Source: Marinimicrobium locisalis (lineage in GTDB: Bacteria > Pseudomonadota > Gammaproteobacteria > Pseudomonadales > Cellvibrionaceae). Taken from it: a DNA stretch of 64,000 bases. Positions 16,376 through 26,177 of this stretch are shown here, piece after piece; the first letter of the stretch is position 1; every line of letters starts with the position of its first letter. The stretch is taken from NCBI RefSeq assembly GCF_039822625.1, contig NZ_JBDLLG010000019.1, positions 1 to 64,000 of the forward strand, given 5' to 3'. Under the pieces are notes generated by a model, which saw only the letters and a list, made by a program, of their open reading frames with translations, searched no databases and had not been told where the DNA came from. A program made the translations under genes and the position numbers.

Positions 16376-19300
16376 TCACGGGTAGACCAGCGTCTCCAGC
16401 GCCTTCTGGTAGGCCGGTATTTCCTCAATCCAGTGGGGCTCGGGAGCCTCCCGTGCGCGCTCCTCGGCCCGTTCCGGTGCCGGTGGCTCACCTTCCGGCG
16501 CGGCCACACCTTCCCCGAGCTCGGCCTCGGAGCCCTCTTCCAAGGCTGAGGCTGGCGCCTGGTCGGCCCCTTTCCCCGGCGGCGGCTCGCGCTCCGACAC
16601 CACCCATAAACGCCTCTCGGGATCGTTGAAAACACGTTGGTAGTAGGCCTTCAGAGAATCGGGGGTAACCTCCTCTACCCGATCGGCCAGTTGGGCACGA
16701 CGATCAAACCCACTGTTCCCCAGGATTAGGCTCTCCCAATAGTACGAAGACTGCTGATAGAGCGTTTTGGCCGGCTCGCGCAACTCCCGCGCCAACGCCT
16801 CTTTCGGGTCGGCCAGCCGCTCCGCCAAATCGTCTTCCGCGGCCTCCAGAAAAGCATCGATTTCGCGCCACAGTTGCCCACTGCCCGCCGAGGGCGACTG
16901 CACAACCATCACCGTCCCCGGAAGATCCTTCAGTGCCAAAGGGAATACCGTGGCAATGTAACCCAGCTGCTTCTCAGTGCGCAGCTGATGGAAAAAGCTC
17001 GGCCGCAGAATCCGTTGCAGGAGTTGCATGTGAGCCTCATCCCGCCGATCACTCTCCAGGCCCTGCACATATAATAGCGTTACATTATCGTCGTGCTCCA
17101 CGGGGTAGTAGTGTGCCCAGGGCCCTTCGCTTTTAAGGCGATAGACGTTCGCCGCCGGCAATTTGCGCCGGGTCTGCTCTCCCAGCAGCTGATGTTCGAG
17201 ATAGGCAGCCAAGCGCACGGCCTCTTGGCGATACAAGTTTCCATACAGCAACGCTTCCAGCTCCGCGTCCTTGAGAAGCGTGTCGGAAAAGGCATGAAGG
17301 GCTTTAAGGTCGGTGCCTTCCAACGCTTCAAGCTTGTCCGCTCCCAACCAGTAGGGGGAAAAGTGCAGCCGGGGGATTTGCCGGGCCAAAACGCCGTAGG
17401 GTTCGGCCAGCACCTCGTTGCGCCAGCGTCGTAGAAGCTTGCTCTTTTGGTCGGCGAACCGGGCGGGTTCAAAACGCCCGTGACGCAAGGCTTGAACAAT
17501 TTTTGTCAGCAACAGATTCTGACGACCGCTGTAACCGAATATTTCGATGTCCAAACCGCGCGTGTTGGGCTGGAGGGAGAACTCAAGGCCGGCCAGCTCA
17601 GCGGGGTAGGCGAACTCATTCAACTGATCACGCACCAGCATAGACAGCAGCTCGGCGTGGGCCGCGCCCTGCACGCCAGCCGCAACGGCGGGTAACTTGA
17701 GACGCAGGCGCATGCTGGTTTTGGGCACGTTAAAGGTACTGTCCCACTGGAACCACACTTTCATACGGGGCTGATTACTCGCCAGCACCGGTAACTCGTT
17801 CCTTTCGGAGGCGCGCCCACCGGGGCTGGGAAGCAGCGGTGCTTCTTTCACCGCCAGCCGGGTGGGGATAAAGTCATTGGGCTTTGGCAGCGAGAGCCGT
17901 TTTTGCACCCGCGCCTTGATATCGGGCTGCTCGGTGGGTTGCTCAATCACCCGGTAAGGGGTTTGGTAGTAGGCGGAGGTTTTATAGCCTTCGGCGCTTT
18001 CCTGTGGAGCCACCCGTGGGGCAACCAAGCTGACCAACACGTTTTCGCTGTTCAAATAGTCCAGGTAACGCTTGATCATATCGGCGTCGTAGCCGGCATA
18101 CAGGTAATCGCCTTTCAATACATGGCGGGGTTGGTAAAGGTGCATCCTATGGGCCAGCCCCCGGACGGTAGCAAGGGGCGAACGTGGCTCTTGAAAACGG
18201 AAATCGATGGAAGCCATCTGCTGCAGCTCCTCGTAGCGCCAGCGCTCCACCCCTTTTTGCTTTAGCGTTTCAATCGTATGAAACACCAGGGCAACAATCT
18301 GATCCGACGCACGCACCCCCAACTCCGTCAAGTCCACGGAGACCTGAAAAAGGCCGGAGTGGCGCCCCTCCTGGCGGCGGCCGGCAACCAGCCCTTCCGC
18401 CCAGCCCAAGTCTTTCAGTAAGGAGAGCAGGCTCCCCTCCCCTTCGTGACCGAGTAAATGGCTGATGTAGTGCAGCGGCTTATGCGTGTATAGCTCATCG
18501 TTCACGGGGACCGGGAATAGGAGTGAGAGCTTGCGAATTTCTTTTGTCGGCTCAATTTCCACACGTAGGGGAAGCTGGCCCTTCTCAAACAAGGGCGGGT
18601 AGGACTCCGGCAACTCGACCTTCCGACGGGGAATGGCTTTAAACCGCTCGGTCACCTGTTTCTGCAGCTTATCCAGGGGCGCGTGCCCCAAGACCACCAG
18701 TTTCATTAAATCCGCCGAGTAATGGCCTTGATAAAACGCCATCACATCCTCTCGCAGTGGGCGCTCTTCGGTGTTGGCGAGTGTTTCCAAGTTACCGACG
18801 GAAAAGCGCGAAGCGGGATGTTCCGGATTCATGAGTGCGCGATGAACCTCTTGGATTCGCCGAGCGTCGTCATTGAGCCTGGCTTTAAACTCGGCGTGCA
18901 CCGCGTGACGCTCCCGCTCCACATACTCCGCATTAAACAACGGTTCGGTGAAAAACCGGGCGAACCGGTCTAATGCCGGCTCCAGGTAGGCGGGGTCAAT
19001 ATCAAAATAGTAGTTGGTGTACTCGGCCGAGGTGTAAGCGTTGTGACTGCCGCCGTGGGCATTGATATAGCGCTGATACGCACCGGGCTCGGGGTAGGTC
19101 TCGGTCCCAAGGAACAGCATGTGTTCCAGGAAGTGAGCCAGCCCCGGCCGCTTCGGCGGGTTCTGGTGGTGGCCGATGTGAACGGCGAGCGCCGCCGAGG
19201 CTTTTTGCGCCTGCGGGTCCGAAATAAGCAGAACGCGAAGACCGTTTTCCAACGCCAGATGACGGTACTCCCGGTGATCAACCTCCCCTTTGACCGGGAC

Positions 19301-19381
19301 CAATGCCTGCGCCGCACCAGCCCACACCCAACCGCCGAGCAATAGACCCCCGACCACTTTCGCCCAAGTCCGCCGCATCAT
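16376..19381 (-). CDS. ptrA: Pitrilysin-like M16 zinc metalloprotease (protease III family)
   Basis: This 1001-residue secreted M16A peptidase has a signal peptide (residues 1-26, ending AQA) and the inverted zinc motif HFLEH (H83, E86, H87), with the distal Glu expected in HAVHAEFKARL. Two large M16 lobes follow, the second around residues 560-930. Enzymes of this type degrade peptides in the periplasm. An Ala/Pro/Glu-rich, low-complexity stretch of about 55 residues sits between the last lobe and the final HWIEEIPAYQKALETLVYP, which is unusual. The ATG overlaps the stop of the upstream permease gene (ATGA). The symbol is by family, not verified orthology. Confidence 0.88.
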   Translation of the reverse strand: MMRRTWAKVVGGLLLGGWVWAGAAQALVPVKGEVDHREYRHLALENGLRVLLISDPQAQKASAALAVHIGHHQNPPKRPGLAHFLEHMLFLGTETYPEPGAYQRYINAHGGSHNAYTSAEYTNYYFDIDPAYLEPALDRFARFFTEPLFNAEYVERERHAVHAEFKARLNDDARRIQEVHRALMNPEHPASRFSVGNLETLANTEERPLREDVMAFYQGHYSADLMKLVVLGHAPLDKLQKQVTERFKAIPRRKVELPESYPPLFEKGQLPLRVEIEPTKEIRKLSLLFPVPVNDELYTHKPLHYISHLLGHEGEGSLLSLLKDLGWAEGLVAGRRQEGRHSGLFQVSVDLTELGVRASDQIVALVFHTIETLKQKGVERWRYEELQQMASIDFRFQEPRSPLATVRGLAHRMHLYQPRHVLKGDYLYAGYDADMIKRYLDYLNSENVLVSLVAPRVAPQESAEGYKTSAYYQTPYRVIEQPTEQPDIKARVQKRLSLPKPNDFIPTRLAVKEAPLLPSPGGRASERNELPVLASNQPRMKVWFQWDSTFNVPKTSMRLRLKLPAVAAGVQGAAHAELLSMLVRDQLNEFAYPAELAGLEFSLQPNTRGLDIEIFGYSGRQNLLLTKIVQALRHGRFEPARFADQKSKLLRRWRNEVLAEPYGVLARQIPRLHFSPYWLGADKLEALEGTDLKALHAFSDTLLKDAELEALLYGNLYRQEAVRLAAYLEHQLLGEQTRRKLPAANVYRLKSEGPWAHYYPVEHDDNVTLLYVQGLESDRRDEAHMQLLQRILRPSFFHQLRTEKQLGYIATVFPLALKDLPGTVMVVQSPSAGSGQLWREIDAFLEAAEDDLAERLADPKEALARELREPAKTLYQQSSYYWESLILGNSGFDRRAQLADRVEEVTPDSLKAYYQRVFNDPERRLWVVSEREPPPGKGADQAPASALEEGSEAELGEGVAAPEGEPPAPERAEERAREAPEPHWIEEIPAYQKALETLVYP

Positions 19382-20475
19382 GTTTCACTTTGTTCGCTGC
19401 TGTGCGGGTCTTGGCTGTGGGCCTCTTTGACCCCAATCGGCCAAGCGTAAAGAATCGCCTTAACCAGCGTGGCCAGCGGTATGGCAAAAAACACTCCCCA
19501 GAAACCCCAAAGCCCCCCGAATACCAATACAGCCAATATAATGGCCACCGGGTGCAAATTAACCGCTTCAGAAAACAGCAGGGGGACCAATACGTTGCCA
19601 TCCAGCGCCTGCAAGACACCGTACGCAAAAAGCAGGTACACAAACTCCGGCCCCCAGCCCCACTGGAAAAAGCCGACCAAAGCCACGGGAATGGTGGCAA
19701 CAGCGGCGCCGATATAGGGCACCAAAACCGACAGCCCGACCGCAATGGCAAGCAAGGCACTGTAATTGAGGCCGAAGAGCACAAAAACGATGTAGGCCAC
19801 AGTACCGACAATCGCAATCTCAATCGCTTTGCCACGCACGTAGTTGGCAATTTGTTGGTTCATTTCCTGCCAGATTTTACTCATCAACGGCCGCTTTTCC
19901 GGCAGGAAACCCGCAAACCAGCGCATAATGGACTGGCTGTCTTTCAAAAAGAAAAACACCAGGATCGGCACCAGCACAAAATACACCAGCACCGTGGCGA
20001 GCACCGGCAAGTTCGATACCGAAAAACTGACAATGTACTGCCCGACATAACCCAACTCGGTGCTGGTGATGGACATCATTTGCTCGACTTGGGCCTCGTT
20101 AATCAAATTAGGGTAGCGTTCCGGAAGTAACAGCATCAGTTCTTGCCACTCGCGCAGCATGCGAGGCAGCTCGGCAAAAAAACGGGTGGACTGTTGCCAG
20201 ATAACCGGCACCAAACCGAACATAATCGCCGCGCCAGTGGCCACCAGCACGAGAAAGGTAATCAGAACGGCCAGCCAGTGCGGCAGCTTCCAGGCCTTCA
20301 GGCGGACCACCATGCCCTGCATCAGAAACGCGATAATCAGGCTCGCGATCATTGGCGCCAGAACCGCCCCCAGCGTTAGAATCACCACCAGCCCCCCGGC
20401 GAGGAGGAACAGCAATAGCACCGCCTCCTCATCGGACAGGTAGCGATCAATCCAGCGGCGAATAATCTTCAGCAT
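19378..20475 (-). CDS. AI-2E/PerM-family membrane permease
   Basis: The 365-residue protein has the family pattern: a first pair of hydrophobic helices (residues 17-60), a third near 65-90, a soluble amphipathic middle (residues 95-190), and four to five C-terminal helices with SVLVPYIGAAVATIPVAL and the closing GGLWGFWGVFFAIPLATLVK block. Members export small molecules or act as antiporters; the substrate is not predictable. The start at 20475 (MLKIIRRWID) is chosen because AAGGAG lies eight bases upstream. It is translationally coupled to the pitrilysin gene. Confidence 0.85.
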   Translation of the reverse strand: MLKIIRRWIDRYLSDEEAVLLLFLLAGGLVVILTLGAVLAPMIASLIIAFLMQGMVVRLKAWKLPHWLAVLITFLVLVATGAAIMFGLVPVIWQQSTRFFAELPRMLREWQELMLLLPERYPNLINEAQVEQMMSITSTELGYVGQYIVSFSVSNLPVLATVLVYFVLVPILVFFFLKDSQSIMRWFAGFLPEKRPLMSKIWQEMNQQIANYVRGKAIEIAIVGTVAYIVFVLFGLNYSALLAIAVGLSVLVPYIGAAVATIPVALVGFFQWGWGPEFVYLLFAYGVLQALDGNVLVPLLFSEAVNLHPVAIILAVLVFGGLWGFWGVFFAIPLATLVKAILYAWPIGVKEAHSQDPHSSEQSET

Positions 20476-20584
20476 AAGGCTCCTTTTGCCCCAAGTGATC
20501 CGGCACCCCAATTGCCCCGGCCTGGAGCCCCAGCGGGCCCGGCCTAGGCGCAACCAAGTACCCGGTTAGTGCGGCCAAGCCGCT

Positions 20585-20833
20585 TCAGGATTTTACCAGA
20601 ATATAGACATAGACGCCGTCGGGCCGGTCTTCCCGCTCCAACCCGTGGCCCGCCAAGTCGGCGAAAGCCCGAAAATCGCGCACGGAGCCCGCATCGGTGG
20701 CCAGCACCCGCACGGCCTGCCCGGGGTCGATGGTTCGCAGGGCTTGTTTCGCCCGCAGCAGCGGCAAGGGGCAGCGTAACTCGCGCGCATCCACCTCTGT
20801 TATCACTTCCGGCCCGTTATCGAGACGCGTCAT
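20585..20833 (-). CDS. TusA-family sulfur carrier protein
   Basis: The 82-residue protein has the TusA signature EVDARELRCPLPLLRAKQAL with the sulfur-carrying Cys in CPLP, plus the C-terminal VYVYILVKS strand. TusA-like proteins pass persulfide sulfur to partners such as the tRNA thiolation relay; this may be TusA or a paralog. It diverges from bepA across about 150 bases and is separated from the permease gene by about 110 bases. Confidence 0.88.
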   Translation of the reverse strand: MTRLDNGPEVITEVDARELRCPLPLLRAKQALRTIDPGQAVRVLATDAGSVRDFRAFADLAGHGLEREDRPDGVYVYILVKS

Positions 20834-20985
20834 AGTACCCCCACATAATGAACCTGACGCCGCTTGCGCGGTCTGAATCCCCGAAGCCTCCGCCCTTGAG
20901 GAGGGCGGTAAATCGCCTCTAGCGCTAGCCGCAGGCGGAAGGCTACACTGTGCGACACTGATTGACCACCGGAGTCTGAAACGAC

Positions 20986-22434
20986 GTGAAACATGCTGTC
21001 ACCCTTGTTCTGAGTCTGTTGCTCGCCACAAGCCCCGGGGCCAACGCCAACCGGGATCTGCAACTGCCCGTGCTTGGGGATACCAGCTCGGCCGTCAGCT
21101 CGCCCCTGGAAGAGGAGCGACTGGGGCGCGAAGTTCTGCGATTGTATCGCAGTCAGATGCCTACGTCCTCAGACTACCAGGTTATTCAGTACCTGGAGAC
21201 CCTGTTGAACGAGCTGGCCAGCCACAGTGATCTCAAAGACCCTTCTCTGCAGTTGGTGGTGATCGAGAACCCCACCATCAACGCCTTCGCTGCCCCCGGC
21301 GGGATCATCGGCGTCAATACCGGCCTGATGAGCTACGCCGAAAATGAGCATCAGCTGGCCTCGGTTCTGGCTCACGAACTTGCCCACCTTAGCCAACGGC
21401 ACTACGCCCGTCAGAAGCAAAAGCGTCAGCAAATGAGTGCCCCGTATTATGCGGCGCTGATTGGCAGCATGATTCTAGCCGCCACGGCCGGCTCGGATGC
21501 GGGAATCGCCGCCATGATGAGTACCCAGGCCGCCGCCCTCGACGCTCAACTGCGCTTCAGCCGGCAGTTCGAACAGGAAGCCGACCGACTGGGAATGCAG
21601 ACCATGAAGCGGGCGGGAATGGACCCGAGCGCCGCGGGCGACATTTTCGAGACCATGCTGCGCGCCACTCGCTACTCCGAGCGCCCCCCCGAGTTTCTGC
21701 TGACCCACCCGGTGACCGAGCGCCGTATCGCTGACACCCGTAGCCGCACCATGAACCTTGAGGACCGGGAGTACGAACAGAACCTGGAATATCATCTGAT
21801 GCGCGCACGCATTCGAGTGGAGCACGCCTCCTCGCCCCAGGTCGCCGTACAGCGGTTTAACGATGCCTTGGAAGCAGAACGTTCCCCCGTGGCCGCGCAG
21901 CGGTATGGTCTGGCTTTTGCACACCTAAAAGCCAGCCAGTTCAAAGACGCCCAAGCGGCGATCGCCCCGCTGTTGGCGGAGGAGCCCGAGCGGTTGACCT
22001 ACCAGTTGCTCGAGGCGGAACTCCTTACCGAACGCGGTGAGCACGAGGCCGCGCTGAAAAAATTGAGCGCCCTGCATCAACAGGAGCCGGACCACTACGC
22101 GGTCAACATGGGTTACGCCCTGGCATTGATGAAGGCCAACCAGTTCGAGAAAAGCACCGCGCTGCTGCGCAAGTTTTCCCGCCAGCGCCCGGAAGACCCC
22201 CAGGTTTGGTACTGGCTGGCGGAGGTGAGCGGTCTGGCGGGAGACATTTTGCAGGTGCATGAAGCCCGAGCGGAATACTTTGTCCAGGTAGGCGCCTACA
22301 GCCAGGCACTGCGCCAGCTTAAAAACGCTCTAAAGCGTGCCGATGAGGGCAGCACTCATACCCGGATTCTGTTGCGCGAACGCATCAAGCAAGTGGAAGA
22401 GATGCAGAGGACAGCGGCGCGACTCTTTTCCTAA
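20986..22434 (+). CDS. bepA: BepA-like periplasmic M48 metalloprotease with TPR domain
   Basis: The 482-residue protein has a signal peptide (residues 1-22) and the zinc motif HELAH (H130, E131, H134), with a third ligand in EQEADRLGM. The second half (from about residue 290) is a TPR array. This is the architecture of BepA/YfgC, which assists or clears outer-membrane protein assembly with BamA and LptD. The bam/lpt context is elsewhere in the window (bamA at 44-46.7 kb). It diverges from tusA. The start at 20986 (MKHAVTLVL) gives a clean signal peptide. Confidence 0.92.
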   Translation: MKHAVTLVLSLLLATSPGANANRDLQLPVLGDTSSAVSSPLEEERLGREVLRLYRSQMPTSSDYQVIQYLETLLNELASHSDLKDPSLQLVVIENPTINAFAAPGGIIGVNTGLMSYAENEHQLASVLAHELAHLSQRHYARQKQKRQQMSAPYYAALIGSMILAATAGSDAGIAAMMSTQAAALDAQLRFSRQFEQEADRLGMQTMKRAGMDPSAAGDIFETMLRATRYSERPPEFLLTHPVTERRIADTRSRTMNLEDREYEQNLEYHLMRARIRVEHASSPQVAVQRFNDALEAERSPVAAQRYGLAFAHLKASQFKDAQAAIAPLLAEEPERLTYQLLEAELLTERGEHEAALKKLSALHQQEPDHYAVNMGYALALMKANQFEKSTALLRKFSRQRPEDPQVWYWLAEVSGLAGDILQVHEARAEYFVQVGAYSQALRQLKNALKRADEGSTHTRILLRERIKQVEEMQRTAARLFS

Positions 22435-22485
22435 GCAGCTTCACTGACCGTTTTTTATAGGCTCTTGCCGCCCTGTTCCACCTCC

Positions 22486-25400
22486 TCAGGGCATGGCAAG
22501 CAGGGCGTTGGTAGGCCGCTCCACCCAGGCGGAGGAGGCCAACCAGTCGGCCAGTTGATCGCTCGGCATGGGGCGGCTGATATGGAACCCCTGGGCCAGA
22601 TCACACCCCAGCGCCGTCAGCCGCAACAGTAAGGCTTCTGACTCGACCCCTTCGGCCACGACATTGAGGCCGAGGTTGTGGGCCAGATGAATGGTGGAGT
22701 TCACAATAATTTCATCCTGCTCGTCGTCCAGCATCTGACGGACAAACGAAAAATCGATTTTCAGGGTTCGTACCGGCAATCGCTTCAGGTAAGACAGCGA
22801 GGAATAGCCGGTCCCGAAGTCATCAATGGAAAGGGACACTCCCAGCTCGTGCAATCGCTCCAAGTTTGTCATGGCCCGGCGTGGGTCGGTCATGATGGAG
22901 CTTTCGGTGATTTCCAGCTCCAGCGCCCAATGGGGAAGCTGATACTCGCTCAGCAGCGTTTCAACCTGCCGGGGCAGCGTGTCATCCATCAGGTTGCGCG
23001 CCGATAGGTTGACCGCCACGCTCAAGGGCACGCCGGCTTCATGCCAGGAGCAGCAGGCCTTAATGCTGTGCTCCAACACCCAAGTCGTCATCGGATGCAC
23101 GAGATTGGTGGCCTCGGCGATTGGAATAAACTCTCCCGGAGAAACCATTCCCAGGGTCGGGTGCTGCCACCTCAGCAGCGCTTCCAGCCCATAACAGCGC
23201 TGGGTCGCCAGCTCGATTTTGGGCTGGAAGTGCAGGCACAGTTGATTGTCCCGAATCGCCCGCCCCAACTCATTCATCAGGGACAGGCGCTTGGACGAGT
23301 GCGGGTCTTTCTCCGCATCGTACAAGGCGACCCCTACCATCTCCGACTTCGCGCAGTACATGGCGATGTCCGCATAACGCATCAGTGTGCTGACATCCGA
23401 CGCTTGTTTCGGTGCGAGCGCTATACCAATGCTGGCACTGATCTCGATCGCATAGCCTTCCAGATCAAACTCATTGCGCAGAGCATCCAGCACGCAGTGT
23501 CCGAAAACCAGCGCCTGCCGGTGGTGGCGAATATTCGGGAGGAAAATGGCAAACTCATCGCCCCCCAAGCGAGCGATCAGCCCCGGAAGGTCACCCAACT
23601 CACTGCGCAGGCGCGGGCCGATCTGAGTCAGCAACTGATCCCCCACTTGGTGACCGAGGGTATCGTTAATCTCTTTGAACCGGTCCAGGTCAATCAACAG
23701 CAGCGCGGACTGTCGGTTTTGCGAGTCTTCCATCCAATCGGTGATTTCGCGGTACAGGCCGCTGCGGTTTGGCAACTGGGTCAGAGCATCATGAGTGGCC
23801 TGGTACTCCAAGCGTTCTTCATAGCGTTTGCGCGCAGTGATATCGCGACTGGTGCCCCACACCCGCTGAAGCGCGCCGCCTTCCACCTCTCCCACGCAGG
23901 AAATCTGAAAATGAATCTCCCGGCCTTGACGATTGCGGCGGACGATTTCATGGTCAACCAACTCATAATTCTGGGCGATGAAGGTCGCCACATCAAAGCG
24001 GTAATCTTTTGAGCCGGCTTCCACCAACCCACTGCCCAGGAGTTCCTCCACCGAGGAAGCACCCAAAATTTGCGCCAACACCCGATTGCCCTCGCCCAAC
24101 CGAGCTTGAGTGACAATCGCCCGTTCCTGCTCCTCCCGGGGCAAATCCACCGGCACCGGGGGCTCCATGTCGTAGCGCCAAATGGCTTCGGAACTGTTGG
24201 CAATAAACGCCCGGTAGCGAGCCTCGCTCTGGGCCAGTGCACGCTCGCGCATGACGCTGTCGGTAATATCGTTCATGACCAACAACACGCCGTTTACGTA
24301 ACCCTGGCTGTTTTTGGTGGGAATTTTATCCACCGAAAACCAGTGCTGCGTCCCATCGGTTTGGGTGCTTTCAATGGAATTGAGCATCGCCTGACCGGAG
24401 CGAACCACCTGCATCATTTCACGCTGACGTTCAGCGGGATTATCCCAATAGGGCGCGATTTCCAGAAAGCTTTTGCCTTTCATGGAAGACTGGCCAATCC
24501 AGGAGCGAGCCAGTTCGTTAAAGTCCTTAATCAATCCCCAGCGATCAAAATACCAAACCGCCGAACGCATCGAGTCCAATAGCAGCCTCAGCTCCTGCTG
24601 CTGGCTTTGCAGCCGGTGTTCAATAGATTTCTGGGAGGAAATATCGGTCATATTCTGACCGATGCCACTCAACTGTCCGTTCGGCCCTTCAATGGGAAAA
24701 CGAACGCAGACAAATGTGTGGGGCTGACCGTCCGGCCCGGGGATGACTTCCTCGGTTTCGGGCAACGGTTCTCCCGACTGGAGCCGCAGGTCCTGGGCGC
24801 GAAATCGTTCGGCCACGTGGGCCGGAAACAAGTCCGCGTCGGTTTGACCGCAGAGCTCCTCCGCGTCCCGGCCAAACCATTGGGCGAAGCCCTGGTTCAC
24901 CAACAGATAGCGGCCTTCTTCAGCGGATTTGATGGAAATAAGATTGTGAGAGTTGTTAATTAGCTTGTACAGCAGCTGGTCCCGATGCTTGAGCTCCAAG
25001 TGCGCGGACTCTTCGCTACTGCGGTCCTGGCACTGGATCAGCACCCGAGTGACGTCACCGAAGCGGTCACGCATGGGCAGAAAGCTCACCTTGATCGGCA
25101 CGTGTTGGTCGAGATAAAGCTGGTTGCGGTGCAAATTGGCCAGCGGATAATCCAGGTCAAAGCACTGAATCTCACCGCGCTGGAATACCCGGCGCACTCG
25201 CTCCAGGTGCTCGGGATTTTGACTTAGGACTTTATCCCTAAGGACGCGGTAGGAGCCAATACTTGAGGCCACTTGACGTGGAGTGAGCTGAAACAAGTGC
25301 GCCAGGGCGTGGTTGATCTCCAGCATCACCCCGTCGGGGTCCGTCACGAAGCTGGCGATGGGGCTTTCGGCAAACAGCCGGGAGAGCATGCTCTGAACGT

Positions 25401-25839
25401 ATTCCGGCCCCGGATTGGCGAGCCAATGCTGGGCGCTGATAACCACGCCCACGAAATGCGGTGGCTCGGCTTCTTGTACGGGAAGAGGGCGGCCGATAAA
25501 ACGCAGACGCGGTTGGCTGGCCAGTCCCGCCAGGCAAACTTCACAGGAGGCGGGGTCACTGGCAGCACGGCCTTCCGAGAAGGCTCGCTGAAACAGGTAC
25601 TGATCCGCCGGAGGCATAAGGGCGAGCAACTGTTCTTCACAGTTGATCGCGCCCAGTTCCGGGGCCCACTGGTAAAGCGCTTCCGACAGACTCAACTGCC
25701 GGCTGCGTAGATTCAACCTCCATACCGCGATATCGGACGCCGCCAGCGCCGACCCGAGCAACTCGTAGTCGGACAGCGGAGCGTCGGTGGAAGTGACGCT
25801 GGATTGTCCGGTGGTTCCCTGCCTCATTGTTGCGCGCAT
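22486..25839 (-). CDS. Multi-PAS GGDEF-EAL cyclic-di-GMP signalling protein
   Basis: The 1117-residue cytoplasmic protein has at least three PAS domains (roughly residues 150-275, 285-405, 415-530) and a further PAS-like region at 540-670. They are followed by GGDEF (RLGGDEF, 757-763) and EAL (E886-A-L). EAL catalytic residues are present: N944, the ELEITES glutamates, SIDDFGTGYSS with the Asp pair at 1006-1007, K1027 and VAEGVE. The GGDEF loop is canonical, but no RxxD I-site precedes it. No membrane segment is seen. It could make or cleave c-di-GMP in response to PAS ligands or redox. Two ATGs (25839, 25827) leave the start uncertain. It is monocistronic. Confidence 0.93.
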   Translation of the reverse strand: MRATMRQGTTGQSSVTSTDAPLSDYELLGSALAASDIAVWRLNLRSRQLSLSEALYQWAPELGAINCEEQLLALMPPADQYLFQRAFSEGRAASDPASCEVCLAGLASQPRLRFIGRPLPVQEAEPPHFVGVVISAQHWLANPGPEYVQSMLSRLFAESPIASFVTDPDGVMLEINHALAHLFQLTPRQVASSIGSYRVLRDKVLSQNPEHLERVRRVFQRGEIQCFDLDYPLANLHRNQLYLDQHVPIKVSFLPMRDRFGDVTRVLIQCQDRSSEESAHLELKHRDQLLYKLINNSHNLISIKSAEEGRYLLVNQGFAQWFGRDAEELCGQTDADLFPAHVAERFRAQDLRLQSGEPLPETEEVIPGPDGQPHTFVCVRFPIEGPNGQLSGIGQNMTDISSQKSIEHRLQSQQQELRLLLDSMRSAVWYFDRWGLIKDFNELARSWIGQSSMKGKSFLEIAPYWDNPAERQREMMQVVRSGQAMLNSIESTQTDGTQHWFSVDKIPTKNSQGYVNGVLLVMNDITDSVMRERALAQSEARYRAFIANSSEAIWRYDMEPPVPVDLPREEQERAIVTQARLGEGNRVLAQILGASSVEELLGSGLVEAGSKDYRFDVATFIAQNYELVDHEIVRRNRQGREIHFQISCVGEVEGGALQRVWGTSRDITARKRYEERLEYQATHDALTQLPNRSGLYREITDWMEDSQNRQSALLLIDLDRFKEINDTLGHQVGDQLLTQIGPRLRSELGDLPGLIARLGGDEFAIFLPNIRHHRQALVFGHCVLDALRNEFDLEGYAIEISASIGIALAPKQASDVSTLMRYADIAMYCAKSEMVGVALYDAEKDPHSSKRLSLMNELGRAIRDNQLCLHFQPKIELATQRCYGLEALLRWQHPTLGMVSPGEFIPIAEATNLVHPMTTWVLEHSIKACCSWHEAGVPLSVAVNLSARNLMDDTLPRQVETLLSEYQLPHWALELEITESSIMTDPRRAMTNLERLHELGVSLSIDDFGTGYSSLSYLKRLPVRTLKIDFSFVRQMLDDEQDEIIVNSTIHLAHNLGLNVVAEGVESEALLLRLTALGCDLAQGFHISRPMPSDQLADWLASSAWVERPTNALLAMP

Positions 25840-25899
25840 CTACACTTTATTAAATCAGTGGGTGACCCCAAGTGTAGACGATAATAGCCGCCAAAAAGT

Positions 25900-25919
25900 A
25901 AAAAGGCGCAATTGGCGCC
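25900..25919 (-). terminator. Rho-independent terminator after slyX
   Basis: On the minus strand GGCGC-CAATT-GCGCC followed by TTTTT lies about 40 bases after the slyX stop, ending the cytochrome/serine hydrolase/slyX operon. Confidence 0.8.
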
Positions 25920-25955
25920 CTCCGGCCGCTCTCCTTGTGTGAGAGCTCCCCACCG

Positions 25956-26177
25956 TTAGTAGTGCGGCGGCCGCTCATTCACCGGGTTGCCGCCGCCGGG
26001 GCCCTCCTCCAAGGTATCTCTCAGATCGCGGTACTTTCCGGCCAGCGCGCGCAGTTGCTGCTCAAGCCGATCAATTTGCTCGGCCTGGCGGGCCACCACA
26101 TCGCTGAGTTCGCTCACCGCCTGCTCTTGAAACGCCAGGCGCGACTGAATGTCTTCCCAATCCCGCTGTTCACTCAT
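25956..26177 (-). CDS. slyX: SlyX-family coiled-coil protein
   Basis: The 73-residue protein is almost entirely one coiled coil (residues 5-58) with the SlyX pattern RLAFQEQAVSELSDVV and ending RPPHY. The function of SlyX is not established. Its ATG overlaps the stop of the serine hydrolase gene by four bases, so it is the last gene of that operon. Confidence 0.9.
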   Translation of the reverse strand: MSEQRDWEDIQSRLAFQEQAVSELSDVVARQAEQIDRLEQQLRALAGKYRDLRDTLEEGPGGGNPVNERPPHY

